A stretch of DNA of 64,000 nt from Ignatzschineria sp. F8392 (lineage in GTDB: Bacteria > Pseudomonadota > Gammaproteobacteria > Cardiobacteriales > Wohlfahrtiimonadaceae). The DNA lies in contig NZ_NEFF01000001.1 of NCBI RefSeq assembly GCF_002252045.1, forward strand, positions 914,918 to 978,917, written 5' to 3'. The stretch's first letter is position 1; every line of letters starts with the position of its first letter. Made by a program: the position numbers and the translations under genes. Below, one piece after another: positions 42,781-52,545 of this stretch. Under the pieces are notes generated by a model. The model searched no databases. It was not told the DNA's origin and worked only from the letters and a program-made list of their open reading frames with translations.

Positions 42781-43227
42781 ACTTTATTCCTCCTAGTGGT
42801 TATGGATATCGCGATCTACTCTGTAATCTTTCTCTTCTTCTTATTTTCTACTTAATTATTATAGTTGTTGTATTTATAGTTATTATTCTGTTTTTATTAT
42901 TATGTTGTTTGTTGACTTTCGCTTTAACTACATTTTAAATTTGTGAGTAAATTAATGTCTGTTTATATATTGTTTATATATTTTTAATTATTAATCGATG
43001 ATTGCCTAATAGTACTACCCCAATTCTTATCTCAATGTCAAATAATTAAGCAAAAAGGAATTAAGTAAAGGGGGTGTAAAGTCAGAATTGAAAATAGAAA
43101 AAAGCTACTATCGAGTGATCTCAATAGTAGCTCTTAATGAGTAAGGGACTATTCTTTAAAAGTTTAAACTTTTCAGCTTTTAGGTTTTAAATTTTTAAAA
43201 ACCGATTTAAAAGGACTCTAGATCCAC
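42781..43227. other. AT-rich intergenic region yjcH / Pmp3 gene
   Basis: About 450 bp. 42840-43010 is very AT-rich with long T and TTAT runs and probably contains the yjcH-actP promoter. A terminator for the Pmp3-like gene lies at 43093-43132. No gene was seen. Confidence 0.6.
43093..43132 (-). terminator. Terminator of the Pmp3-like gene
   Basis: AGCTACTAT (43103-43111) pairs with ATAGTAGCT (43124-43132), and on the minus strand the stem is followed by a run of T. Confidence 0.85.
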
Positions 43228-43425
43228 TCAGTAGGGGCGGCCATCGCGAAAAGCTTCGATCTTTTTATTGGTATCATATTGCGATAGTGCGTAAACAGCC
43301 CAAAGTGCTGCCGGAATCCAACCAATCAAGGTAAATTGAAGGATCAGGCAGACAATTCCCGCCAGCGGACGACCGATAGTGAAGAAGACTAAAAATGGGA
43401 TAAAGATGGCAATTAATAGACGCAT
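43228..43425 (-). CDS. YqaE/Pmp3-family small membrane protein
   Basis: 65 residues with two membrane helices (about 3-19 and 28-49). IAIFIPFLVFFTIGRPLAGIVCLILQFTLIGWIPAALWAVYAL follows the Pmp3 pattern of P-P-x-x-V and C-x-L-L-T-x-x-G-W-I-P-G-x-x-H-A, although bacterial members lack some positions. Known members affect membrane potential and stress tolerance. It stands alone, with a terminator behind it. Confidence 0.8.
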   Translation of the reverse strand: MRLLIAIFIPFLVFFTIGRPLAGIVCLILQFTLIGWIPAALWAVYALSQYDTNKKIEAFRDGRPY

Positions 43426-43581
43426 AATCGTACTCTCTTTCTTTTAATAAACATCATGAAAATGATATGAAAATAAATATATCCCTAGATTATATACCCT
43501 ATAGCGCCACTATACAGCTTTTTCTATAAATTTTAGGGGGAGTCTGCCAATCAGTTTCCACCTTTAACCTAAGGGCATCTA

Positions 43582-43590
43582 TGCTATACT
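43582..43590 (+). promoter_or_regulatory. Candidate extended -10 promoter of purD
   Basis: TGCTATACT, about 110 bp before purD. It is the same extended -10 type as before pssA and the DsbA-like gene. An imperfect palindrome TCACAATTT..TTTTGTGA follows at about 43617-43642. Confidence 0.45.
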
Positions 43591-43697
43591 TTCGGAAATT
43601 ATTGGGAGAGGAAGGATCACAATTTAAGAATTATTTTGTGAACCTAGATCATCGTTGAAATCGATTCATTTAACATTCATTTAGGATAACTTGATAG

Positions 43698-44963
43698 ATG
43701 AAAGTATTAATTGTAGGTAAAGGTGGCCGTGAGCATGCGCTTGCGTGGAAGAGTAAGAAGAGCCCATTAGTCTCTGAAGTTTTTGTCGCTCCCGGCAATG
43801 CCGGAATGAAAGAGGATGCAACATTAGTTGCACTTTCAGAAACTGATCCTATCGCACTTGCTGATTTTGCAGAAAAAGAGGGGATTGATCTGACGATTAT
43901 TGGCCCTGAAGCGAGTCTTGTTGCCGGTGTTGCGGATGAGTTTAAGCGCCGAGATCTACTTGTTTGGGGACCTGATAAAGCGGCGGCTCAGATCGAGGGT
44001 AGTAAAGATTTCTCCAAAAAGATGATGGTGAAATATGGTGCGCCAACAGCACATTCTGAGAGCTTTACCGATAGCGAAATGGCGAAAGCTTATGTAGGAG
44101 AGATCGGTCTTCCCATTGTGATTAAAGCAGATGGTTTAGTCGCAGGAAAAGGGGTCGTTATTCCAGAGAATATGGAAGAGGCTCTAACAACAATTGATGA
44201 TATGCTCGAAGGCAATAAGTTTGGTGAAGCGGGCAGCTGCATCTTAATTGAAGAGATGTTAGTGGGCGAAGAGTTCTCATTGATGTGCTTTGTCCATAAT
44301 GGTGTTGTTATTCCTATGGTGATGGCGCAAGATCATAAGCGTGCTTATGATAATGATGAAGGCCCTAATACCGGCGGAATGGGTGCTTATGCGCCAACCT
44401 TTGGTGCCGATAGCCCAGAAGTTTCGGAAGCTGTTGCTAAAATTATGCAACCGATTGTCGATGGCTTGAGCAGTGAGGGAATGCCATATACCGGATTTCT
44501 CTATGGTGGGCTCTTCCGCACAGCAGAAGGTTTTAAAGTAATTGAATTTAATGCTCGCTTTGGCGATCCAGAGGCGCAAATTATTCTCCCACTTTTAGAG
44601 AGTGATCTGATTGAGATTATCCATAATCTTTTAACGGAGAAGCCTTTGCCGGAAATTAAGTGGCGTCCACAATATGCGATCGGCGTTGTGCTTGCTTCTG
44701 AAGGTTATCCCGATCATCCCAATATTGGCCATCCATTGAAAAAATTGAACCTTAATGGTGAAGATGAATTGATTTTCTATGCCGGCGTTAGGGAAGAGAA
44801 TGGCGCGTTGTTGAGTGATGGCGGCCGTATCCTTCTCAATGTTGCTATAGCAGATGATTTTAAAAGCGCTTATGAGAAAGCATATCGCAATATGAAAGCA
44901 TTAGAAGTTCCCCATACTTTCTATCGCTCCGATATTGGGCATAAGCAGTTTAATCGCCAATAA
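43698..44963 (+). CDS. purD: Phosphoribosylamine--glycine ligase
   Basis: PurD (421 residues) joins phosphoribosylamine, the unstable PurF product, to glycine with ATP. Motifs are MKVLIVGKGGREHALAWK, LTIIGPEASLVAGVAD, the ATP-grasp loop VIKADGLVAGKGVVIP (about 140-155), AQDHKRAYDNDEGPNTGGMGAY (about 215-235) and EFNARFGDPEAQ (about 285). All are intact. It stands apart from the purine cluster by 9 kb and has its own promoter and terminator. PurD of this length is ordinary. Confidence 0.95.
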   Translation: MKVLIVGKGGREHALAWKSKKSPLVSEVFVAPGNAGMKEDATLVALSETDPIALADFAEKEGIDLTIIGPEASLVAGVADEFKRRDLLVWGPDKAAAQIEGSKDFSKKMMVKYGAPTAHSESFTDSEMAKAYVGEIGLPIVIKADGLVAGKGVVIPENMEEALTTIDDMLEGNKFGEAGSCILIEEMLVGEEFSLMCFVHNGVVIPMVMAQDHKRAYDNDEGPNTGGMGAYAPTFGADSPEVSEAVAKIMQPIVDGLSSEGMPYTGFLYGGLFRTAEGFKVIEFNARFGDPEAQIILPLLESDLIEIIHNLLTEKPLPEIKWRPQYAIGVVLASEGYPDHPNIGHPLKKLNLNGEDELIFYAGVREENGALLSDGGRILLNVAIADDFKSAYEKAYRNMKALEVPHTFYRSDIGHKQFNRQ

Positions 44964-45018
44964 TTGATATTGATCGATCAATATTGAAATCAATATGAGA
45001 GAGAGATCTCGGTTAAAG

Positions 45019-45046
45019 AGCCTCTTCTTCGGGAGAGGCTTTTTTG
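45019..45046 (+). terminator. Rho-independent terminator of purD
   Basis: AGCCTCT (45019-45025) and AGAGGCT (45034-45040) with TTTTT behind and a TCTTCGGG-type loop. Confidence 0.92.
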
Positions 45047-45495
45047 TGTAAAAAAGAAGCAAAAGTTAGCGATTTTTGTGTCAAGTTATTGTATAAATAT
45101 TATGAAGATAATTTTATCTCTTCTAAATAGGTGAGCTATATCAATCTTTTTAACTTTCTTAAAGGGTATGAATTCTCAGCTTTTTAGAGGCGAGTCTTGC
45201 AAATTGCGCATGAAAAGCCTCTCTTCATCAATTTTAGGTTATCAAGAAACGAAGTTAAAGGGATGGATCGATCGATACTACTTATGAAAAAGATATTTTT
45301 TAAGGAGATTTAATCGCCTATTTTGTTGTGCGAAATTTGTGCAGCTTTTAAGGTTGAAAAGTGCAAAACCATGAGAAATCATTGATTTTGTGTTACTATT
45401 TTTGCGTCAAATTAAAAAATCTCTATTAAAACTAAGGGCATAGGGCTCTTAGGAAAGACTCTCCACTAGAGGGAGAGAAAGGATGTTAAAAACAG
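45047..45495. other. Intergenic region upstream of betT
   Basis: About 450 AT-rich bases. A long leader is likely, as for osmoregulated transporter genes, but no promoter or operator was fixed with confidence. No reading frame of interest was seen. Confidence 0.5.
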
Positions 45496-47643
45496 ATGGT
45501 AGCAACAAATATTAGAGGAAAATTGCCAGATAAAGAGGGCGATCAACACGGTGAAAATGGTGGTCTATTTTCATCGCTTCATCTCCCCGTCTTTATTAGC
45601 GCAAATATTATCATTTTTGCCATTATTGCATTAGCGCTTTTTCTGCCAGATGCTCCGGCATTCTTTAGTGGGGCGCTCGGTTGGATTACCGAAAATCTTG
45701 GTTGGTACTACCTACTTGCAGTAGGGATCATATTAATCGCATTTATCTTTGTCGCATTGAGCCGTTATGGAACCATTAAGTTAGGGCCTGACCATTCTGA
45801 GCCGACCTATAGCGATCGTAGTTGGTTCGCGATGCTCTTCTCAACGGGGATGGGGATCGGAATCATGTTCTTCGGGGTTGCAGAGCCGTTACTCCATTAT
45901 CTCAATCCTCCTGTCGGTACACCTGAAACGATTGAAGCTGCAAAATCAGCAATGAATATCACCTTCTTCCATTGGGGTATTCATGCATGGGCGATCTATG
46001 GTATCGTCGGTCTTATCTTGGCTTACTTTAGCTTTAGAATGAATCTCCCATTAGCAGTGCGTTCAGCACTCTATCCGATGATCGGTGATCGTATCTATGG
46101 TCGCTGGGGAGATGCTATCGATACTTTTGCGGTGATCGGTACAGTCTTTGGGGTTGCAACAACGCTCGGTTTCGGGGTAATGCAGATCAATACAGGTCTA
46201 AACTACCTATTCCCCGCAATTCCTGTTGCATCGCCAACACAAGTGATCTTAATTATTATCACAACTGCTTGTGCGACGCTTTCAGTCTCAATGGGATTAG
46301 ATAAGGGAATCAAGATCCTTTCGGAGCTCAATCTTGTTTTAGCCTTTGCTTTAGTGCTCTTTATCTTCCTCTTTGGAGGTAAAGTACTCTTCCTTTTAGA
46401 AGTATTAATGCAAAATATTGGCCAATATTTCTCATCAATCTTCAATAGCACATTCAATATGTATAGCTATGAAGCGGCTTCATCACCTGCGATGAAGGAG
46501 CAGATCGAAGGTTGGTTAGGGGGCTGGACAATCTCCTATTGGGGTTGGTGGATTGCTTGGTCACCATTTGTGGGGATGTTTATTGCGAAGATCTCACGTG
46601 GTCGTACCATTCGTAACTTCGTCGGTGGCGTTCTCTTAATTCCAGCAGGATTTACCTTCTTCTGGATGACAACATTTGGTAACTCCGCGATCGACATGAT
46701 TGCATCAGATGGTGTTACCGAACTTAAAGAGACACTTTTAGGTCCCGATGGTAGCTCTAAAGCGCTCTTTGCCTTTATTAGCCATTTCCCTGTAGCAGAA
46801 GCCGTTCAGACAATTATTCCGGCAGAGTGGATTCGCGGAACGATCTCCTTTATTGCTGTCATGATGGTTGCGGTCTTCTTTGTGACCAGTGCTGACTCGG
46901 GTGCTTTAGTGATGGATATGTTAGCAAGTAAGAAAGATGTGGCAGTTACACCACTCTGGCAGCGTATCTTCTGGGGTTCAATTACTGGTTTAATTGCTAT
47001 TGTTCTGCTTCTTAATGGTGGTTTAGGATCACTACAAGCGGTCTCGACTATGAGTGCGTTCCCCTTTAGTATTGTGATTTTGATCTCAGTCTATGGGCTC
47101 TTTAAAGCACTTCGTATGGACTTTGGTAAGATCGATATTCGTAATAAAGCGAATATGTATGTTCAACCGAGTACTCGAGATTCTGGTGGTTGGCAGAAAC
47201 GTCTACGTAATGTGACGGTCTATCCGCGTCGTGATAATGTCTTACGCTTTATGGAGCTAGTTGTTGTTCCCGCCTTTGAAGAGGTTAAATTAGAATTTAT
47301 CAAGCAAGGTTTACCTGTTAACCTTCATTTAGAAGAGGAAGGGGATATCTCTCTTGAGATCGATCATGGTGATAATGCAAACTTTATCTATCGTGTTAAA
47401 GCGAAACATTATCTCAAACCAAGTTTTACACTGCTTGATGAGGAATCAGATCAAGAGAATCAGAAATATTTCCGCGCGGAAGTCTATCTTGATGATGGAA
47501 GTAAGGGATATGACATTATGGGATATACCAAAGAAAATATTATGAATGATATTGTTGACCAATACACAAGTCATCACTACTTCATACAGAACTTTGAGGT
47601 CCCTTCAGATTATGATGTAGGCTCAAACCCTAACGAATCATAA
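45496..47643 (+). CDS. betT: BCCT-family choline/betaine transporter (BetT-like)
   Basis: 715 residues. Twelve membrane helices (about 28-540) hold the BCCT marks GMGIGIMFFGVAEPLLHY (third-helix glycine stretch) and WGWWIAWSPFVGMFIAKISRGRTIRNF near residue 350, with the Trp-rich substrate box. FFVTSADSGALVMDMLAS follows near 465. The cytosolic tail of about 175 residues is long, as in BetT of Pseudomonas and E. coli, where it senses osmotic stress. It brings in choline or a related betaine. No betaine synthesis genes are nearby. The start ATG lies close to an upstream AGAAAGGATG, which is off the ideal spacing. Confidence 0.9.
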   Translation: MVATNIRGKLPDKEGDQHGENGGLFSSLHLPVFISANIIIFAIIALALFLPDAPAFFSGALGWITENLGWYYLLAVGIILIAFIFVALSRYGTIKLGPDHSEPTYSDRSWFAMLFSTGMGIGIMFFGVAEPLLHYLNPPVGTPETIEAAKSAMNITFFHWGIHAWAIYGIVGLILAYFSFRMNLPLAVRSALYPMIGDRIYGRWGDAIDTFAVIGTVFGVATTLGFGVMQINTGLNYLFPAIPVASPTQVILIIITTACATLSVSMGLDKGIKILSELNLVLAFALVLFIFLFGGKVLFLLEVLMQNIGQYFSSIFNSTFNMYSYEAASSPAMKEQIEGWLGGWTISYWGWWIAWSPFVGMFIAKISRGRTIRNFVGGVLLIPAGFTFFWMTTFGNSAIDMIASDGVTELKETLLGPDGSSKALFAFISHFPVAEAVQTIIPAEWIRGTISFIAVMMVAVFFVTSADSGALVMDMLASKKDVAVTPLWQRIFWGSITGLIAIVLLLNGGLGSLQAVSTMSAFPFSIVILISVYGLFKALRMDFGKIDIRNKANMYVQPSTRDSGGWQKRLRNVTVYPRRDNVLRFMELVVVPAFEEVKLEFIKQGLPVNLHLEEEGDISLEIDHGDNANFIYRVKAKHYLKPSFTLLDEESDQENQKYFRAEVYLDDGSKGYDIMGYTKENIMNDIVDQYTSHHYFIQNFEVPSDYDVGSNPNES

Positions 47644-47663
47644 TCGATACTCTAGAGTATGAT

Positions 47664-47699
47664 AAGGAGCGTAGCTTATTAAAGTTACGCTCTTTTTTT
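47664..47699 (+). terminator. Rho-independent terminator of betT
   Basis: GAGCGTA (47667-47673) and TACGCTC (47686-47692), extended by CTT/AAG, followed by seven T. Confidence 0.92.
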
Positions 47700-47743
47700 A
47701 ACGCTTTTTTATCAATTAGCGGTGACTGAAACAGAAGCAACAG

Positions 47744-47972
47744 GGGCTGAACGCTGCCGGATCTTACTATCGCGTACTTCCAGAGATTACGCGCCGGCAG
47801 GACGGCAATCTTATTACTCGTAAGAAAGATTATTTTAAAGATACTATTTCCGACATTATTTTCCGACATTATTAATGTTTAATCACGGGCATGCTAAATT
47901 GCGGGCATACGGGGGTGAAAAGAGCGAGATGGTCGGCTCCCGCCCCTCAACGAATCATCTTAAGAATGATTA
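47744..47972 (-). repeat. Dispersed intergenic repeat, copy C (inverted)
   Basis: Read on the minus strand it follows copy A in order: ATTCTTAAG, then GGCGGGAGCCGAC, ATGCCCG, CTGCCGG...CCGGCAG and GTTCAGCC. The main stem is kept although its inner bases differ: ATCT/AGAT here, ATTTAA/TTAAAT in copy A. It fills most of the space between the betT terminator and the FUSC gene; 47973-48065 holds only AGATTAATTG repeats. Confidence 0.75.
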
Positions 47973-48065
47973 ATCGAGATTAATTGAGATTAATTGAAGT
48001 TAATTGAAGCGAAGAGAGCTGTTGAGTTGCCGGAGGTCATTACTGTATGCATTTTTATAGGGGTA

Positions 48066-49076
48066 TTAGCTATCTTCTCGCAATACTTTAAGAATTAAAC
48101 TGATAATGATAGCGATAATACCACCGATAAAGGTCTCGATAATGCGATCTATCAATAGTTCAACCTTTGGAGGATGATCCCAATACATACCTAACTCAAC
48201 AAGTACCAAGCTATAACAGGTAACGCCGAGCGTGACGATAAGATAACTCTGTTTAAAGCAGATGGGGAGAAGAAAAGCGAAAAAGAAGAGAAGAGCGACC
48301 ATGATATAGAGTCTGTTGATCGGGATATGGAGGGATATCTGAAAGAGAATAAAGAGTGCGATTACGGCAATCACACTTCCCCAGAAGCGTAACCAAGTAT
48401 TATGAATAACGGTCATTGCTTTGGGCGGCATCACCATTAAGAATGTGATTGTTGCCCAATAATTTTTTTCGATTCCTAACATTTGAGGAATAATCAGGCT
48501 TAAAAATAATCCTGAACTATAGATAAAAGCTCGCGGGATAAGATTCGTATCGAGCCGGAAGAGGTCATGGGTAAAGATCCCCTGTTTAAAGGCTTCAAGA
48601 TCGATCTCTTTTCGTAGAAGATAGTGGGAGATAAGCAGTGCCGAGAGCGTACCGATCGCACCACCAATCGCGAGTTGACTATCTGCTATCGGTAGAGCAG
48701 TACCGATTGTTGCAAAAATAATGACAAAGCGAATTGCTCGATCAAAGACAGGATCTCTTCCAAAAAGGTAGTAGTAGAAGTAGCTAATAATAAAGAGAAA
48801 GAGATAGAACTTCCAAGTGAGATGAAATAGTTGACCAATATAGCTACTGCTGAAGATCAATATGATCCACAATGCCACATAGAGAAGATTGCTCCGATCA
48901 GGTTTAGCATTGTAGAGCGCATAGGTACAGAGCACCGAAAATGAAGTCCAGGCGATTGCCGCATGTAGACCAATAAATTGTGCGGCAATCAGGGCGCTGA
49001 TAGCCATGCTAAAGACAAAGACGAAGCTGTCTCGAAAAGAGATTTTTTTGGGCAGATTGGCAGGGGATTGTGACAT
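48066..49076 (-). CDS. FUSC-family inner-membrane protein
   Basis: 336 residues with nine to ten hydrophobic helices in two halves (about 15-155 and 185-335). The second half has NYWATITFLMVMPPKAMTVIHNTWLRFWGSVIAVI, the FUSC_2 signature (W..IT..vv..p......t..R..Gt..g). Relatives are fusaric acid/aromatic acid exporters such as AaeB and YccS, but this one lacks the big soluble middle part. Substrate unknown. Confidence 0.75.
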   Translation of the reverse strand: MSQSPANLPKKISFRDSFVFVFSMAISALIAAQFIGLHAAIAWTSFSVLCTYALYNAKPDRSNLLYVALWIILIFSSSYIGQLFHLTWKFYLFLFIISYFYYYLFGRDPVFDRAIRFVIIFATIGTALPIADSQLAIGGAIGTLSALLISHYLLRKEIDLEAFKQGIFTHDLFRLDTNLIPRAFIYSSGLFLSLIIPQMLGIEKNYWATITFLMVMPPKAMTVIHNTWLRFWGSVIAVIALFILFQISLHIPINRLYIMVALLFFFAFLLPICFKQSYLIVTLGVTCYSLVLVELGMYWDHPPKVELLIDRIIETFIGGIIAIIISLILKVLREDS

Positions 49077-49166
49077 ATTTATAAGCTCCAGAAAACTGCT
49101 TTATCTAATCGGAATAAGCCGGCAATATTGATCCAGCCATAGAGTTAAATTCCGCACATTAGTGTA

Positions 49167-50198
49167 TCACTGATCTATAGAAAAAATCTTGATCGATTCA
49201 ATATGCTTTGGGGTTAATGATGTTAATGGTGTCAAAGGTGTTAGTGGTGCGTTGATGAGATCTAGTTGTTGATAGATAAAATCAGTCTCATGGGTGATCT
49301 TCCCACCATCGATAATACGCTTTAAGAGCGGCTTAGGCGTCTCAAATTGAGGTAAGGGGAGATCAAGCTTTTTAGCCATCGCTTGATAATAGCTCTTACG
49401 TTCGAGATGAAGCGGGGTAACAAGATTATAGATTCTATCGATTATCTCAATCTCTTTGGGGTTCTTATCATTGTCTCTCTCTTGTTGCGCGATAAGTGTC
49501 GCAATAGCGCTTAAGAGATCTTCAATGTGGAGTAAGTTGATCGCATCATAGGGAGATTTAATCTCTTCTCGCCCGGCAAGAGAGAAGATAGGATGGCGAC
49601 CATTGCCGATAAGCCCCCCTAAACGAAGAATGGTACTTGGAATCTTGCTGCTGCGGATCACTCTCTCGGCAGTTAGAATTGCTTTTGCATTTTGAGTTTG
49701 GGGAAGTGCAGGGATCTCTTCATGGATTAACCCACTGGTTGCGCCATAGAGCGAGGTAGAACTTAAAAAGAGAAGCTCACGTGCTTGGTAAATCTCTGCT
49801 AGCTCAATGATTCTCCCGATCATCTCACCATAGGTGGGTGTTATTGTTTGCTGGGAAGCCTCTTGATCTGTCGTTTTTTTGTTTTCCCACTTTTCTTTTT
49901 TATTGCCTATGAAGGGGGAGGGCGGGATCGTAATGATAATGGTTCGATCCTGAAAATAGGACTCCATTTGTGATTGAGTCTCTTCTTGAAAGAGTTCTCT
50001 TTCAGAGAGCGCTTTTAATTGTAAACTTCCTGAATAAGTGCTAGTTGCCGCCTTAATTTCCCGCTCTAATTGAGATGGAATCTCTCGTTTTGTTGCTATC
50101 ACATCCGCCCCATGAAATGTTAATAATTGAGCTAATGGCAGTCCTGCCCAACCGGCACCAATAATGAGAATCTGTTGATTATTTAAACGATTATTCAT
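49167..50198 (-). CDS. NAD(P)-dependent epimerase/dehydratase-like protein (YeeZ-like)
   Basis: 343 residues. A Rossmann start ILIIGAGWAGLPLAQLL replaces the classical GxxGxxG (GAGWAGL). LLFLSSTSLYG (Ser and Tyr of the atypical SDR active site) and TILRLGGLIGNGRHP follow near residue 190, and INLLHIEDLLSAI near 240. This is the YeeZ (SDR a5/a-like) pattern. Its function is unknown. The C-terminus has a repeated LTPLTPLTSLTP coded by GGTGTTA-like tandem DNA at 49205-49245. Confidence 0.75.
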   Translation of the reverse strand: MNNRLNNQQILIIGAGWAGLPLAQLLTFHGADVIATKREIPSQLEREIKAATSTYSGSLQLKALSERELFQEETQSQMESYFQDRTIIITIPPSPFIGNKKEKWENKKTTDQEASQQTITPTYGEMIGRIIELAEIYQARELLFLSSTSLYGATSGLIHEEIPALPQTQNAKAILTAERVIRSSKIPSTILRLGGLIGNGRHPIFSLAGREEIKSPYDAINLLHIEDLLSAIATLIAQQERDNDKNPKEIEIIDRIYNLVTPLHLERKSYYQAMAKKLDLPLPQFETPKPLLKRIIDGGKITHETDFIYQQLDLINAPLTPLTPLTSLTPKHIESIKIFSIDQ

Positions 50199-50678
50199 CT
50201 ATTTTCCTTACAATTGCATCTAAAATTAATCTATATCAATTGACATAGAGCAAAGAGTGAAGAGAAAGATGATCTCTGCTATAGTCAAAAGGAGAGAGTA
50301 GCTCAAGAAAGAGATAGCTTTTCAGAAACTTAAAGATCCCGACGCTTGAGAATCTATTGAATTATCTCTATTGATTTCTTCTGTTAGTGTAAGCGATTTA
50401 GGTCAATAGAGATAATCGAATAGATCAGTTAAGGGATATTGATCATCTCGAGGTTTCTTTAGGGCAGGCGGTATAGGGTTCTGCTTTGAAGTTCTACTAT
50501 CAATGGACAATCAGATGATTGCACCTCTGCTACAAGTGATGAGTGGTTTAGCAATTTTATTTCGCTACTTAATCTTATATTGAGTATCACTCTACTCCCC
50601 TTAAATGATCTACAAGATTGTGGTGCGATTAGCGTGCCGTCATTTTAAAGTCATTGATGAATTTTAAGGGGGTTCATA
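50199..50678. other. Intergenic region upstream of torE
   Basis: About 480 bp between divergent genes. It should hold the tor promoter. Several TTGAT-N-ATC-like fragments were seen (for example near 50436) but no complete FNR box TTGAT-N4-ATCAA and no TorR box was found with confidence. No gene was seen. Confidence 0.5.
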
Positions 50679-50849
50679 ATGAAAAACAGTAATCTATTAC
50701 ATAATAAAGAGGGAAATGCCGGCAGTGATTGGCGCCGTTTTCTACTATTGATGATTGTTATCTTACCGCTCCTCGCATTCTGTCTTATTGGTGCTTATGG
50801 GTTAGGCGTTTGGATTATGCAGCTGCTCTTCTGGGGACCACCGGCATAA
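50679..50849 (+). CDS. torE: TorE/NapE-like small membrane protein
   Basis: A 56-residue protein too short for common gene callers. It starts MKNSNLLHNKEG, then DWRRFLLLMIVILP, and ends LGVWIMQLLFWGPPA. The single membrane helix and the ending VW(M/I)xQxxFGPP are those of TorE/NapE. AAGGGGG at 50666-50672 is its ribosome site. The gene opens the torECAD operon, as in Vibrio and Shewanella. Its role is not known; it was reported with TMAO and nitrate reductase operons. Confidence 0.85.
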   Translation: MKNSNLLHNKEGNAGSDWRRFLLLMIVILPLLAFCLIGAYGLGVWIMQLLFWGPPA

Positions 50850-51142
50850 GCAGATGCTATAGAGCGATCAGACAGTCAGTGATCTTATTTTGACTCATCA
50901 TTACAACATCAACCTACTTATCAACTGCAGCATTATCGCTGCAATAGTTTTTGTTATCCACTTTTCGCTATCTAATTATTAGCATTAGCGATTTTCGTAG
51001 ATATGATTTTCGCAGATATGATTTTGTTTACTGTTATCTGTTATTGAATGGGCGTATCTATCAATTCAAGATATACAAAGATGATGATTAATAGTGATGA
51101 GAGATGAGATCCCACAGATAATTAGATTAAGGGATATTAATT

Positions 51143-52339
51143 ATGGGAATATTTAGACGATTAAAAGAGATGCTCTACAATCTCTTTTTAAAGCCGAGCA
51201 TGCGTATAGGGCTCGGTGTTTTAGTAACCGGCGGATTTATTGCCGGCATTATCTTCTGGAATGCTTTCGATGCGGGTTTAAAGGCAACAAACTCAGAGGC
51301 ATTCTGTATTAGCTGCCACACAATGGCAGATAATGTCTATCCAGAACTTCAGCAGACCGTTCACTTCCGAAATCGTACCGGCGTTCGAGCATACTGCTCT
51401 GATTGCCATGTCCCCCATAACTTTACCGATAAGATTGCCCGAAAAGTACAGGCAAGTCGTGAAGTTTGGGCTCATTTAACGGGTGATATTGGTACAAGAG
51501 AGAAGTTCTTAGATAAGCGTTTAGTACTTGCGCAGCGAGAGTGGGACCGCATGAATGCTAATGGTTCCAAAGAGTGTCGAGCATGTCATGATTATGAACA
51601 TATGGCTTTTGAAAAGATGGATATTATGGCGGAGATGGAGATGCGAGGAGCTGCAAGTCGTAATACCAGCTGTATCGAGTGTCATAAAGGTATTGCCCAT
51701 CAGCTCCCTGTTGTTGAGAGTATCCGCAATGAAGATCTCGATAAACTCTTAGCTTCTGCGAATAAGGTCTCAACTAGCGTCAATCATGAGTACTACAACG
51801 TTTTACCACAGACTCTTTATCTCGATGAATCCTTAAGTGAACCTATTGGAACACTTGAAGTAGCAACAGAAGTTCGCATTATCGATCAGAAAGGGGATGC
51901 AGAGCAGATTGAATATGAGTTATGGCGTAAAAATAAGGGGTATGGGCGCGTTCTCTATGGTGCTTACAGCCTCAATATGGTGAGTGCTATTTTAGATAAA
52001 GAGGTTGCACAAAATAGTGAGTTTAATATTGTTGAAACAAAAGAAGATCCTTTAACAGGTCTTGAATGGCAGAAGGTGAAGGGAACCGCTTGGATTGAGA
52101 AAGGGGGCTTGATGTCCGATATTACCCCTATTTGGGAAGTTGCCAATGCAAGCTATACCAAAGGTTGTAGTACTTGTCATATCCAACCCGATACTGAGCA
52201 TTACGATACCAATACCTGGCCAGGCTTATTTGCCGGAATGGTGGGCTTTACCAATATGGATGAAGATACCTCCAAAGTGGTCTTAAAGTATCTCCAGCTA
52301 CACTCGATGGATTTTAAAAACAATCAGAGTGCGCGTTAA
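51143..52339 (+). CDS. torC: Pentahaem c-type cytochrome TorC
   Basis: 398 residues. One N-terminal membrane anchor (about 22-40) and four haem motifs of the NapC/NirT domain are visible: CISCH 55-59, CSDCH 85-89, CRACH 145-149 and CIECH 177-181. The C-terminal TorC domain carries a fifth, CSTCH 342-346. TorC takes electrons from menaquinol and gives them to TorA in the periplasm. Length and haem number match E. coli TorC (390 residues). It lies between torE, 293 bp upstream, and torA, 206 bp downstream. Confidence 0.95.
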   Translation: MGIFRRLKEMLYNLFLKPSMRIGLGVLVTGGFIAGIIFWNAFDAGLKATNSEAFCISCHTMADNVYPELQQTVHFRNRTGVRAYCSDCHVPHNFTDKIARKVQASREVWAHLTGDIGTREKFLDKRLVLAQREWDRMNANGSKECRACHDYEHMAFEKMDIMAEMEMRGAASRNTSCIECHKGIAHQLPVVESIRNEDLDKLLASANKVSTSVNHEYYNVLPQTLYLDESLSEPIGTLEVATEVRIIDQKGDAEQIEYELWRKNKGYGRVLYGAYSLNMVSAILDKEVAQNSEFNIVETKEDPLTGLEWQKVKGTAWIEKGGLMSDITPIWEVANASYTKGCSTCHIQPDTEHYDTNTWPGLFAGMVGFTNMDEDTSKVVLKYLQLHSMDFKNNQSAR

Positions 52340-52545
52340 TCTCTCTTAACGCATGGTTATCGCTAGAGTATCGAACGTTATTCAAGAAATATTCAAGAAA
52401 TATTAAAGAAGATATAGGTGAAGAAGTGAGTCGGCTCAATCGACCTGATCTATTCAACTGATTAAACTGATCGAATCGATTGGATCTAGAGAAGTTAAAA
52501 CAGCCGACTTACAACATATTTCATCTATCGAAAAAGGATTAAAAT

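Noticed and set aside
43617..43642. CRP site before purD
   Set aside because: The palindrome is TCACAA...TTGTGA, in the reverse order of the TGTGA-N6-TCACA consensus.
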